Assembly (NCBI GenBank): GCA_001949185.1 | Contig: BDGG01000001.1 | Span: 2,993,324 to 3,057,323 of the forward strand | Source of the DNA: Ramazzottius varieornatus | Taxonomy: Eukaryota; Tardigrada; Eutardigrada; Parachela; Ramazzottiidae | Reading direction: 5' to 3' | Length of the DNA: 64,000 nucleotides | In this document: positions 23,718-36,300 of the stretch, one piece after another | How the letters are laid out: each line of letters starts with the position of its first letter | Numbering within the stretch: position 1 is the stretch's first letter | Program-made: the position numbers and the translations under genes | Notes under the pieces: generated by a model | What the model was told of the DNA's origin: nothing | The model's input: only the letters and a program-made list of their open reading frames with translations | Database searches by the model: none

Positions 23718-26700
23718 CTATCCCAGCACAGGCAGATTATTCGATCCCCCGAGTTCCTCGATCAGCTTGTTCCACAGTTCACGCTTGCAGGACTTGTTCC
23801 TCTTGATATCGCCTAGCAGGCCTTGGAACTGGACAGGACCATTGGAGATGCATACCGACACCTGATGCGCCGCTTTCACCGTAGCGGCAAAATCGTCGTA
23901 TTCGACGGAGGAGATCTGGTGAATCTTTTGCTGCAAACACTGACGGAACCTGCAAACAAAAGACTATTTTGGAACGCAGACAAACAAAGTCGACAAGACC
24001 GCTTTTCGAGCGGCAAAGGATTTCAGCCCTAACACTGATGACGTGCACCACTGAGGAAAACAATCTTGTCGAGTTTGTTTGTCGAACCTCCTTTCATCAT
24101 TTTGGATTTATATTTCAGTTCTGCTCGTGGACTTACATGAGTAAACTTTTCTGCAAGAGCTGGATGACATGGTTAGATTGCCGGTCGCCCGGTAGAAAGT
24201 GCGCCACATCAGATGCCAGTTCGTACAGGACATAAGGACTGGCCACTGCGTTATGCGCCACTGTGCAGAATGTCTCGATGTAGTAGTAGTTTGAATTCGA
24301 GCCAGGTTGCAGCCTTTCCAGCTTCTTCGAGACTCCCAACAGCCACTTGACAAAGTCCCCATAGGGTGGCGACTTGTCGTACTTGATCCTCCACGGAGCG
24401 TCATTTACTCTTCGGCACAGCGTGTCCATGGCCAGGATGCCCACTCTGAAGGCGGCCACCATGTACGGGTTAGGAAGAACAGGAACAGGCGCTGGCTGGT
24501 TGTGTCGGAGGTGCATCAGAGCTCCTGGATGGACCATGCCGGAAGCTGGACCCATCAGACCGTTGTGCTGTCCGTAATGGTATGGATGAGCGAAGGGGTG
24601 AAAAGGTAGATTGACGTTGCGCATCTGGTTGAAGAGGTAGGGATGATGATGAGGGTGGGGAAGGTAGGGTTGAGGCAAAAGAGGCAGGCCATACGGCGGA
24701 AGTGGCAAAAGTGGAACTGAAATCCCAATACACCGAACGAATTTTCTTACTTAATTACTCGGAAAGAGATGGAAGCTCGGTGAACAAAGCTCCGCAAGAG
24801 TGTTTTCCCAAGTGGCGCACGTTTCAATGTTACTAGTTGAAAAAGAGCGTTACTTTAAAAACAACCTTGTCGTGTTTGTTCGCCGAGCCTTCAAATATTG
24901 TGGTTCTGACTCATTTTTAGATCAGATAATTATATCATTGTTCTTAACCAAGATTTTTGGTACGAGATATCCTTATTGTTCTGTTTGTATTACGAGTACC
25001 CTTACAGATCAATTTACAGTTTCGCTATCTGTGCTGCATCTTATTCTGACGACAGCTTCAGTTCTTACCGGGTTGATTGTTGTTGGGCCATACGCCGATC
25101 TCAAACTGCTCAGGCATGGGTTCGCCGACGGTCTCACTGTACAGTTCGTACCACTTTCGGGACACGTCAAACAGTGCTTCTGGGTAGACACCTCCGCTCT
25201 TCGCGCAAGTCTCGACGGCAGTCAGAGCTTGTTCCAGCATGGCATAGCTCTGTTCCTTACATTGAACAAGTGCTCGCTGGATCTCGAGAGGGTTCAAAGC
25301 GTGGGAGTGTGGAAGAATGGATAGGGCTAACTGGGCGGCGGCAGAGACCATATTAGAGTCGGCACATCGAGAGGCTTTGTCTGCTAGGACCGCGACTTCC
25401 GGTGGCGTCAGGTGGCCCTCCCAGTTGTCAACTAGGAAGTTCACCGCGCTGACACCGATGTCCATAGCTTGGGAAGTTATCCACGAAACATAGGATGAGT
25501 ACGTTCGCGACTGCCAGTTTGGACTGACGCAGTTATGGATACCTGAAACAGAACAATACAGTGCAATAATAATGAACCCAACACGGCCTTGACAGCCTGT
25601 GAACAAGGCCGTGCCGCTGATATTACTATTCTAGAAGAAGTACGACGCGGATAGCCGAAAGCAAATACCGAGAAAGCAACTCCACTGGGAGTGCCCAGTG
25701 GAAAAGCTGGATTAACTCAAACGAATTTAGATGTGATAATAAGAACGAAGATTTACCCAGGGCGGATATGCCAATCTGGAAAGCACACATGTGGAGTGCC
25801 CGATGAGGACCAGCTTGCTGGTGTCCCCACGCCGGTTGGAAAAGGATGCTATGATTCACATTGCCACCCGCCTTGGCCAACACAGTCTTAGCTAACTCAA
25901 ACAAGAAGTGTGAGATCGCTTCGCTAGGTTGGTTAGGTTCAGAAGGACACTTCCTTTTGTTGCCTTTACCAGCCTTCGAACTGCTAGGAGCTGACTCGAG
26001 AAACACAGGAACGGCACGCGGTGTAGCCATGCTGGGTACAATGGCTTCGTCTTCTGGCTTCAGTGAAGAGCCACGCGAATCCGTACTGGAGGACTCCCCA
26101 CTGGATGTAGCGCTATCGGGGTCCTTCGGATGCTTCCCTCGAGGAAAACGACGGATCATGGTGGGACTGTTGTCACTGCTGGTAGTCTCCGGTGCGGAAC
26201 TGTCAATACCACCCGGGAGTCCATCACCGTGCTTCTTTCTAGGCTTGAAAACCGTACACCTAAATACAGTATCTTTCAGAAGATGTTCATAAAGTTTTGC
26301 TTGCATATTGTTTCCCTAAATTATTTTTTCTATTTCTTTCTTAAACATATTTGTTTTTATTTTTAGTTTTTGGCGAATAGTTTTACCGTAATTTATTTTC
26401 CCACAGCTTGTCGTCTTCGACTGTGGATGAGTCTTCCGAGTTGTTATCTGCGGTCAGTTTCATCCCCGAGAATTTGGATTGGCATTGCTCAGCTTGGTGA
26501 TCGAAACTGAATGGCTTAGCTGTTGAGTGGTACGGGTGGACTTCCTGGTTCGAATTCTGTGGGTTCTGGTCCACCATGTTCTTGATCTGGGCAAACGATA
26601 TAGGATAGTCTTTCGCTGTTTCGAACGATGCCCGACGGTATTGGTGGACGTTCTTGTCCAGTAAGTGGTCCATAACGCGATCCAACTTAGCTTGATCGTC

Positions 26701-29700
26701 TTTGAAGGTTACCAGAAGGGCACAGGCCAGCTCGCCCCGTTGTCGTCGAGTACCTTCACAGACTAATGGATGGTCGGCTTCTGAGACATTGTTCTTCATA
26801 CCCAGAGCGGCAACCGCAGCTTCGAAACCCAGCTCAGCATCCAGATGTTCCTTTCTCTTGAAAGCCGACCGGAAGTTCTCTGCAAATGATGAGTATACTT
26901 ACACGGAACAATTAGAAAATCTGGCACGCCCCTGAGTGGCCTGCGAGTATCCAACAAGGCCGTGCCGCAAGCTCAGTTTCAGTTGTTTTGAATTCCCAAT
27001 CACCTTTTTCGTGGTCGAAGCCACAGAACACGCCAAAAATGTACGTAGCAAGGTTCAGCGGAAGTAATGCGTCGCCCCGTGACCGCAAAGCACCGTCTCT
27101 CAGCGCTCGTGCTTTCTGTCGAGCGACACTGAGTTCTTCCGGCCCAAGTGTCACTTTTTTCAGAAGGTTAACCAGCTCGATCTCCTGGTGGAACATCTTC
27201 ACTTCAACAGCTTTACTGATGGACGGCGGTCGAGCCATCTCAAGGCCGAACAAGCCAATGCGGAAAGCGAGGCTGCGAGTTTCGGCTTTGTCAGCCAGGA
27301 CGTTGGTCAAGAAGATCAGCTTGACCATGGTGGCTTCACACATGGCCGTGATCTTGTGAGCCACCCGTTTCTTGGTGGTGGAGGTGGACTGAAGAAGGCT
27401 GTGTTCTAGTTTGAGGAAGTCTGGCGGACTGCGAAGAAGCCCTTCGCCCAGCTGGATGGCCAGCTTGTGAGCAGCCTCGTTGTAGCCGTGCACCAGGAGC
27501 GCGTCGGCCCGCAAGTACAGCATCTCGAACTTGTCCACGTTGTCGACGGATGATGAAGCTTCGGAACTTCTGAGAGTGGATGGTTCAGCTTCAACGGAAT
27601 CGCTGTCTGAATCCGACTTCGGTCCTGCAAAACGGAACACTTTTCACTTGGCAGCTCGAAATCTACGTGAAATAATCGCAGGAAATTGTTGGTTCGCTTC
27701 TTCCCCGAAACGCACGGAAAATTTCATCTAAATAAATGAACACGGTTGATATTTATCGAACGATTAAATAGTGTTCGGTGCTTAAGCTAAGACCTTTTTG
27801 CTTTGGAATTTCGGTACGAGTGATATATTTTGTTGCGTGGAATATTTTCCCACCTTCATGGACGAAAGCCTCGTCCCGTGCTTCAACAGTATTGCTCTTG
27901 CGACTCTCGTTGAGCGAGATGCAATGCGTGCCTTGGATTTGCGGCGAAGAAGAAGCCTTAGCATCACTTCCTTCAGTGCCGAGTTTTCCTCGTGTCAATC
28001 TCAAATGGTGCATCGAGTTGCCACCTACAATCGTCACACCGTCTACTGGGTAGTTCTTCCAGTTCAACGTGCACATCTCCATGGCTGGTTTAAACCCCGC
28101 AAAGTGTGCTATGTCCGACGGTCGCAGCCCACCAGGGTTCCCAGCCACGTTCTGGCCATGCGCGTTCTGGTTCTTGGACTTTTTGACCTTCTCGATGACT
28201 TGGTTATGGTAGCTTTCGAACTGCTGACGTAGCGTACTACGGTCTTCATCCGAGTTCGCAGGGTTCAGCGCGGCCAGTTTCCAGAAGGTGACGATCTCGT
28301 CCATTAAACTTGCGCTAGCGTGCTGTGGCGTCGCGTTGGAGATGCCAGTACCCACACGACCTAGTGAAGGACTTGCTACGTTGGAAGACCCGTGAGAGAC
28401 CTTCGTGCTGTACCACCATACCACAATCTGCAAAGACAACCAACCTCGAAAATCGTTTATTTTTGTCCGTGTGGCAAGTATTACCTGTTCGCAAGCCAAG
28501 CATTCATTCGTGATGATTGTCAGCAAATCCACTGCGTTGTTGTCCGCCTTACGGAACATTTCTTTGATGATGGACAGAAGGTTCCACATGCCTTCTGGCT
28601 CCTTCCCGCGAAGAGGTCGCAGCAGGTTCGACCATTCGGCAGCGGCAGGTGGCGCTGTCGCCGACAGGTAATTTACGTCACTGGAAAAGATCGGTTCATG
28701 CTTTTTGAAATTAGCCAACGCGACAGGGAAGGGTACTCGTACCTGCAGACCGTGGGGGACGGGATGCAAAACTTGACTAGCAAGTTTCGAATGTTTTCCC
28801 GCAGCAAAGTTTCGTTCAAGCACCACGAGCTCATTTCATGCAGCGTGCATTCAGCTGTGGGGTCAGGAGCACCGTCAGTTGTGTTCATTACGGACATGGG
28901 CTGAAGGAGCTCGTCCAGCAGTTTCTGAGCGGTGGGAAGAGCTTGCCGTGGTAGCTCGTGGAGGAAGTACTGAGCAAATTTCCATAATTGATTCTTGTCC
29001 AAACGGGACAGGGACTCCGAGAGCGGAGCTCGAAGCGTACTGGACTGAGCCTACCAGAACAAAGTGTGTCGCGGTTGTTTTCCCTCACAATAAGTATCGG
29101 CGTCTTGATTTGATGTACTACCTGATGGAGTCTCTGGAGACAAACAGCCACAATGTGACTGCACCATGTTGCCACATCTGCTTTGTCGCAAGTACAACTA
29201 CAGGAGGTGATTCGATTGCGATCGAATGTGATTGCCACATTGAAAGCAGCGGCGCCAGCGCCGCCGACAGCCGGAGGAACTACGGATGCGTTTAGATGCA
29301 ACCCTGTAAGCAAACACTGTTGAACTACAGAGGATGTATTTTCGTTCTTCTCACTTGACGTCCTCCCATCAACGAACTCAAGGACATACCGATTTGCAGC
29401 AAATTTTTCACGAGCTTTTGCCGGTAGAGCGTCTCCCCTTTCAAGAATTCTTCGGCATTCCCAGTCGACAAACAGCAATACAAGCTAAAATGAAGATGCT
29501 TTTGTAACTAACAACTTATGACTGCCGCAGATACTGGCGAATATTTTCTGTTCTGTAAATGTACCGTATATCTTCCTCGTTGTCGGGAAAGCTCCAAAAC
29601 GCTATCCTCTTTTGCAGCTGCTCGGGAACAGGAGGATTATGTCGATCGACCAGCTCAAAGGGAACGCGTCGTGCGACTTGTCGAGCTGCTAATTCCACCA

Positions 29701-30031
29701 AAGACGGCAGCTCTCCCTCATCTGAAAAGGCAACAAAGGGTCTTCAAATATCTGAAAGCCCTCACCGGGTAATGCACTGGCATGATAATGGTGCTACGAC
29801 AGTACCCGATATCGACATGAGCGTCCTTTGGGGCTGCGGACTGGGGCCACTTCCGGTGGCAGTTGGAGGCTTCTTCCACCCTTGCCAGTTGTTGTTCGAA
29901 GAAGACTCCGTCTCGAAGGAGCAGATGGACTCATCTTCGAAACGGTCGCTGTCGTCGAACGATGCGTGGTCTTGCTCCCCCTCCTGCTCCTGCTGTTCCT
30001 GCACATTCTCATCCCAGGCTTCAAACATCAT
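23718..30031 (-). CDS. ZSWIM8: ZSWIM8 / EBAX-1 / Dorado-type SWIM zinc finger protein
   Basis: Substrate receptor of a Cullin-RING (Elongin B/C) ubiquitin ligase, known from flies, worms and mammals for misfolded-protein control and target-directed microRNA degradation. Collinear family blocks run the full length: DDSDRFEDESICSF (exon 1), PVPEQLQKRIAFWSFPDNEED, the SWIM motif FDRNRITSCSCTC...WCSHIVAVCL (about 29170-29260), ALPTAQKLLDELL, PAAAEWSNLLRPLRGKEPEG, LAFRIGLFGLEMARPP, SEADHPLVCEGTRR, GIDSSAPETTSSDNSPT, NCVSPNWQSRTYSSYVSWIT, SPPYGDFVKWLLGVSKKL, and a C-terminus near YDDFAATVKAA. All SWIM Cys/His ligands are present. The length is similar to vertebrate ZSWIM8. The start is the double ATG at 30031. 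About 15 exons. Introns carry one family-1 element and two short CACGGCCTTG foldbacks. It shares a roughly 720-bp divergent 5' region with the F-box/WD gene. Confidence 0.93.
24771..24889. repeat. foldback MITE-like element, family 1, copy 2
   Basis: Outer arms GAAGCTCGGTGAACAAAG and, reverse complemented, GAAGGCTCGGCGAACAAACA. The inner left arm is CCCAAGTGGCGCACGTTTC; the inner right arm is degraded. It lies in a ZSWIM8 intron. Confidence 0.7.
25565..25635. repeat. short foldback, ACGGCCTTG type
   Basis: CACGGCCTTG, a spacer of about 15 bases, then CAAGGCCGTGCCGC. Weaker pairing extends outward through AT-rich flanks (AATAATAAT and ATATTACTATT). It sits in a ZSWIM8 intron. Confidence 0.5.
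26920..26970. repeat. short foldback, ACGGCCTTG type
   Basis: GGCACGCCCCTGAGTGG, a spacer, then CAACAAGGCCGTGCCGC. It shares CAAGGCCGTGCCGC exactly with the element at about 25605. It sits at an exon/intron junction of ZSWIM8. Confidence 0.45.
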
Positions 30032-30752
30032 CTCCTCACACGGTTGCTGCGATCAGAGCTTGCAATCAGCACTCCTTCCAGGGCTACCTCTCTGAAATAA
30101 AACCAGTCAAGTCTGTATTGTCAAGCAGGAGAATGCAAAGGAAACTTACATCGAAGGATTTGAACTGCAGTGGTGCGTGATGTGGACCTGTTTTCGAGAC
30201 AGATAACAAAGTCTGACACTGACAAAGGTTCGAATGCAGCGATATCGTTCAAGCTAACTGTAAAGGTTTGCACAACTGCTCATTGTCATCCTGCCGTTCC
30301 TCCCAGAGAGTGTCTTTCTCCACACGTCATCCGCTGACATCATCGATGAAGCAGGCTCTTGCTCATGATAATCACCCCTCGGCCTCCGTGACGAAGAGTC
30401 GAAGAAACAGCAACGGTAACCTGGTTTCGAAATTTTGTGCGTTGAATGGGAAACAGACGATCAATAACCTGGCGAATCAACCGCAGCGTGTGGTGGCCAA
30501 TCTCATTCATTCTTTCATTCACCAATCACAGACGTCTAGACCAGCGTGACCACACCCGTTCAGATATTAGCGGCCAAGTTTCCAATCAATGAGTACCCAG
30601 ACAGGCTTGTTGTGGTTTTGAATGAATCCACAGCCAAAAAAGCACTAACTTAGTAGCACTTCCGGTCCACAATCGACATTGCTTTTGCAATTTTTGCCTT
30701 TGGTGCCGAATTCCTGCAAGCCTTTGGATAAGAGTCAGGAAGCGCTTCAACC
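30032..30752. promoter_or_regulatory. bidirectional 5' region of ZSWIM8 and F-box/WD genes
   Basis: About 720 bp between two divergent start codons. No TATA box stands out and no coding exon was recognised. It presumably contains both promoters and 5' UTRs. Confidence 0.45.
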
Positions 30753-32726
30753 ATGGAGGGAACACCGGATGGGACAGCTTCCGTTGATGGAGGAGCTCCC
30801 ACTGAAACCGCACTACCCGGAGCAGAGTCTGTCATAGAGCACCTTCCCTACGATGTCCTCCTGCTACTGAGCAAGTATATGAGACCTCAGGATCTTATAG
30901 GTGGACTTTCCGCCTGTAACAAGCAGCTTCACAAGATGTTCGCCAGCTCGGAATTCTGGGAAGAGCGCATCCGAACGGCTTGCAAGGACTACCATAGCTT
31001 TCTGGAGAAAATGCAGCGATCTGCTGCTGTTCCCGATCCACAGTTCTGGCAGAAGCGGGTATCGCAGTGGCAAACGATCCATCACAACTTCCTGTGGAAC
31101 AACCTAAACGCCAAACTATTGGGCGAGGTAAGGATTATCTAATTTGTGTACGGCCGGCGACGTTTAGGTTTTGTTTCCGGCAGACCGGGTTATCTGTCAA
31201 ATGTTTGCTCCTGCCGATTTAGGAGAACCAACAGTATCTGGGAAACTTCCGTGCACTCTCATTCGCCGGGCAAGGTAAAGCTTCAAACCAGCTCTACTTG
31301 TATTTCCCAACGCTTTCATATCTACGCGTTTTTTCTAGGTCGCTGTTTGGCGTATATCGCAAAAGATCGGTACAGTACTTCCGTCTGGAAATTAGGGGAC
31401 CGATCGCTGGACAACAAAGAACCGGAACTAATCACATTCAAGGACCATGATGTGAGTTACAGACCTCGGGTAACTACTACAACCCATCCTCATTTCTCCA
31501 GGTGCGGTTTATGGGTGAAGTTATATTTCAGCAACGAATGATGTCCCTGCGTTCCCTGGGAAATTCCATCAGCACAGGCGCATGGGATGGCTTTATTGCT
31601 GTCAGGGATCTGGAAAGATCAAGTGGCGCTCCTTCTGCTAAATTTTGGTGAGTGACTGTTGACTGGTGTTTGAGCATGTTGACACTAATGAAAACGGGTG
31701 AGTCTCGTAGCTCGGCTGGCTTCATCATGGACCATGCGTGGCAAGAGAACTGCATCGTTTGCGGGACACGCGGCGGCTTGGTAAGCTTCGTGTGGACGTA
31801 CTAATCCGCTTGTTTACCAGGCTTTGATACTAAAATTAGAGATGAGCTCATCGGGCTCGTCACATTTTTACCCATAATAACCACGACCCTGCTGTTTTGT
31901 AGCTGGAGATATTCGACATCCGCGCAGGAGAAGATTCGCAGGCACGCGGCAAACTCTTTTCACCCTCGGCGATCTGCAACGATATCAAGATGCACATGAA
32001 GGACCACGACCTGGTACTAATATTTCAATTTACGTAGTCAACGATAGAAAACTTCACAAATATTCCAAACAACAGCGAGGAAAGTGACCGGAGGACTCGG
32101 AAGCCTATAATGAGTCGTTGCAGATAATCGCAGGCTGGGACAATGGTGTGCGGATCATCAAGAAGTTCGATCTTCGCAACTATGAAACCGTGGCCGATGT
32201 GGAACCCGGAACCTACAACGTCTCGATGGCCGTGTCGGACAACCGAGTGTTTGTAGGAGCGGACAGAGGGAAGGTGATGGAGTTTGACGGGACATTCTTG
32301 GAACTTGTCCATGATTACTCGGCCGCTTTCGGCCATGTGAAAAACTTGGGGTTCGTATTGCTGTAGGGTAATACACAGAGACAAATTGGGACTGTTATTT
32401 TCTGTGTTGATTAGGTGGCTTCCCGATGTGGCGTTCCTGGAATGCGTAAGAAGTATCAAATACGCTGACGGACACGTCTTCACCGCTGACCTGCGACAAG
32501 TGAAGGTCCACGAAGTGGCCAACATGCCGAAGCTTTTATGGGAAGAAGAAATTGGTAAGAACGGTCTTTTCAGTGGATACTGTGACGGTTTGTTGCCGAA
32601 TACAAAATGTTCTGTTGGGTTTTTCCAGTGTTCAGCGAACTCGCATTCTGCAAAGAACGCTGTATGCTGGCCGCCGCAGTTGGCTATACGCCAGATCAAA
32701 TCAAGCTCTTCACACCGAAGCCATAA
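30753..32726 (+). CDS. F-box and WD-repeat protein
   Basis: Probable substrate adaptor of an SCF ubiquitin ligase. After a short acidic N-terminus, an F-box-like segment reads IEHLPYDVLLLLSKYMRPQD, followed by LSACNKQLHKMFASSEFWEE. After an intron at about 31131, later exons encode a degenerate beta-propeller with WD-like blades: SFAGQGRCLAYIAKDRYSTS, ISTGAWDGFIAVRDLE, CIVCGTRGGLLEIFDIRAGE (joined across an intron), IIAGWDNGVRIIKKFDLRNY and VFVGADRGKVMEFDG. The last exon ends YTPDQIKLFTPKP with TAA at 32724. About nine exons. The F-box near the N-terminus plus the propeller recalls FBXW9, but I cannot assign orthology. It is head-to-head with ZSWIM8, another ubiquitin-ligase receptor, which may be coincidental. 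Confidence 0.8.
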
Positions 32727-33358
32727 AACTGACAACACTTGTAAAGAGCGTTTGTAAAGACGTTTGTAAAGAGCGATTTAGCGAAGGTTCGCTATTGCAG
32801 CTGTGTATATTTGTGGTACTTCATACAGAGTTAATCTTTTGGCTTCGGTGCACACTGTGTACCATCTTGAGCATTTGAAAGCTTTTCAACTTTATCTTTC
32901 AACTTGTTGATCCAAAAAGCCCGGTGATAGCAACCGACGCGGAAGCCTTCAGTGAGTTCGGTCTTTACTTCTGTAACCTTTCGCGACCAAGGTCCTGTGG
33001 TTTTTACTATACTGTGAAAGTTTACGCTACTCTGTTTATGATTCGTTGTGAATCTATAAGAAGGCACGATTGCCAACGGCGACATTTTGTACCAAGAAGT
33101 CTCATTGACGATCCAAGACCCGAAAACACAGTATTGAATATTCATTAGGCATCTACAAAATCAACCACCAAACTACGACGCGTACCCAGCAGTAAGCGTA
33201 ATGGCAACAGGGAAAGAACCTTTGAGACTTTCGACCGGAATCAAAAAAGTTAGCGGAAAGGGTTGGCAAGAAACGCTCCGCGAACCCATCATCTATACAA
33301 AAGGTAAATCACAACAACAGAAAAGTAATTTCCAAAAGTGTATGAAAGAGACCTAATC
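32727..33358. other. convergent 3' spacer, no clear gene
   Basis: Lies between the F-box/WD stop and the SH3BP5 stop. A 50-codon plus-strand frame from 33200 (MATGKEPLRLSTGIKK...) has a donor-like GGTAAAT but no recognisable partner exon. The tandem TAAAGAGCG / TAAAGACG near 32741-32778 is minor. Confidence 0.4.
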
Positions 33359-36300
33359 TCAAAAGGTGAAAGTTGGTCGGGGACGATCGAGGTGCAGGCC
33401 GTCAATCATATCGTCTTCCGGGGCCTCGAAACCTTCGTTGTCCGATCCGGAGTCTACGGCAGAGTCAACCGACAAGACCGTCTTCAGCTTCTTTTTCGCC
33501 ACTTCCATCACTGACGAAGGCTCTGTCTGACATTCCACCGAGAGCCGACTAACCTGCAGAAACAATCCATTCCATTTTAAATTTTCTATGTTGTTCCACT
33601 CGGTTGGTTGATTGTTGATTTGTTGTTTACTCACATGAATATTTCTTTTTGAGTATTTTCAGAAAATCTATGGATAGTGTTTGGTTACCTCTTTCTCGAG
33701 GGCGTTCAATAGCGGGTAACTTTGAGCATTACTGGGACCTGAGAGGCGGACACTGGGGCTTGTCATGGCGAAGCTATGAGTGCTACCACTGTTAGGCTGG
33801 GAACCCAAACCGGTTTCGGCAGAGGCCACGCGCGAGCGGCGCTTCTCCACTCCATCACTGGCCTCATCTTCATAATTTGACTGGTATATTATGTCATGCA
33901 GCGCATCCATAATCTTTTGGTTCTTATCTAGAGTGCCGCTTTTCGATGACGATGGAGAGCTGTGTGCGGTCCGTGAAAGGTCGCCGTCCATCGGAAGGCT
34001 GTCAGCGATACTTGTCATGTCGAGACTTCCTCCGCTTATGCTGGCCGTCTCACTCAGAGTACCACAACCGCTATCTCGTTGAGCTTGGTCATCTTTGGCG
34101 CGTCTTTGGAGGTGGATTTGCTCGCTGATTCCCTCAAGGTTAGACAAGCCTTCCGCGTAGGCCGACTTGGCTTGAGCGATGGACTGCTCCAGTTGATGCA
34201 CTTTGAGCTTCTCTTTCTGCAAACAGAACCGAATTTTACAGATTCCGTCGTCTTACTCTGAACAACCTTTTCAATTTTGATCTTTCAAGATATTCAATCT
34301 CAAAAATATCATCCAGTAAAATAAACCCGATACCTATCGGAACCCTTTTCCGCGATTTCTGAATATTTCGAATAAACAGTATTCTCACTCTTTTCTTCTT
34401 GGGTATCTTCTACAGACGTTCCGGACAACATTTTAGGTCGCTATGTCTTTCCGCGATAACTTTAGGGTAAAGAGCATTGTGTTTTCTACTGTCAACATGT
34501 TTGTTGCACTTTTCTCGCTAAAAGTCTAGTGATGCATACCAAAGGCAGTAAGAAATGACTTGCATAGTCACGCTTACGGCTCATAATTGATTAGTCTTAC
34601 CTCGACAAAATGGTTGAGCTGCGCATACAGTTCGTAGTAGGGTTTCGACTTGTTAATCGACGATCTGAACTTCTTTTCCAATAACTTGACTTTAATATCC
34701 GTTTCAGCGACAACCTTCGAGGCCTGCCAGTGTTCGCGTTGGCGCGTGCGAAGGTCCTGCTCGCACTGCAGCACCTGCGAGTGGCGAACAAGCACCAGTC
34801 AATAACATTTCAACAAGCCGTCATATTAGGCAAACTGTTCAAACTCTCAAAGTGTCACGAGCAAAGGAACTCGATAGGCGCGAACTATTACGGACAATAC
34901 TGTCCCGTGGTTCGCGACCTCCAAACGAACGACCACGACTGATGCAATCCTCACCTTCTTCGTCGAGTAATTGAGCATTTCTTGCCAGGTTTCGTCCAGT
35001 TTGCCACCTAGGTTAGACACGACATTTTTTAGCAACTAGGTCCAGTTCTTTGTCTATCTCCTTCTGCTTCTTTACAGTACGGAAGAACGAAAGACAGCCA
35101 TCTTTCAACCACTTGCGTACGGTGGTACGCACACTTGATGTGATACGCAAGTGCAGTATACAAGTAGCTGAAGATGTGGAAGTGGGGCTCCTCATCCACC
35201 TGCATGCAATGACAATTACAGCGCCATTCACTGTAACACCGGAGCATGCAGGTGTGGGAAGAACGCCGACATTTCGTTCCGTTGCTGGGTTTTATATTTT
35301 ATATGTCCATCCCGTTTCCGTTTTTGACTTGTAACATCGCACTACCTTGTCGTGTTAGACCCTCTTCGGTCAGCTTGACAATTTCCTTGCTAGCTCGCAA
35401 GCTTGCATTGGCCTTCTCGAACAGCAGCGCGGCTTGCTGGAGTTCCGTTTGTGCCTGCAGCCAAAAAGACAAGCATAAGCCTCACATACTATCTCAAAAA
35501 CAAACTGATGGAGAGAATAAGCGCCGTTCATATGCCACTTCGTCGTACACTCTATGAGATGATGGAATGTGGCTACGGCGAATTCTTAAACGTCGTCTTC
35601 TTGCATGTTTGTATTGTGCTATTCTCCACACCATCGCACGAGACGATGAACAGCGCCAAAGATATAATAGTGCGCATGATCACCATAACATTTGCGGATG
35701 CCAACCGAAATATTATGGTGTGCGCATTCTTTAGCGCTTGAAGTGCGTTAGTAGCGCTCGAAAGCGAGAAACCTCGAATACCGTAAAGTGACGTTCGAGA
35801 GAGTTCTCCGCCATATTGGGCTTTCGCTGCGGTAATACCAACTGTCAATGTCTGTGTCGGCGAACGAGGCGAGTAATGGGTGATCAGAATGTTAAACGAG
35901 GTCGTCCACCACATTCCACTCTTTGTGATGCCCTCGTAAAATCACGATCATAGGTCTCGGCTTGTTTGATGATCATACTAGCCTAAACCATACGATATTA
36001 ATGCGATACCTTTTTGAGATCGACGCGAGACTCGTAGTATGGCCGTGATTTCTGAATACATTTTCCCAGGCTCAGGGCTAAGGAGTGCAACTGTTGTGTC
36101 ATCTGGCAGAAAGCTTGCCGACCAGCGGCCTTTGCCTCCTGGAGAAAAGAAACAAGAAGTAAAACCAAAACCATACAAATGTGCAAACACTGGGAGCTCG
36201 GCGACGAGAATCGATCTGACTGTTCTCCCAAGTGGCGCATGATTCCAGCCAATATCACCGAAAACGTGCGCCACTTGGGGAGATGATCTAATAGGGTTTG

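Noticed and set aside
24800-25324. 174-codon plus-strand ORF
   Set aside because: Runs through a family-1 foldback element and antisense of a ZSWIM8 exon; not a real protein.
33200-33350. 50-codon plus-strand ORF starting MATGKEPLRLS
   Set aside because: No partner exon and no family; too short to call.
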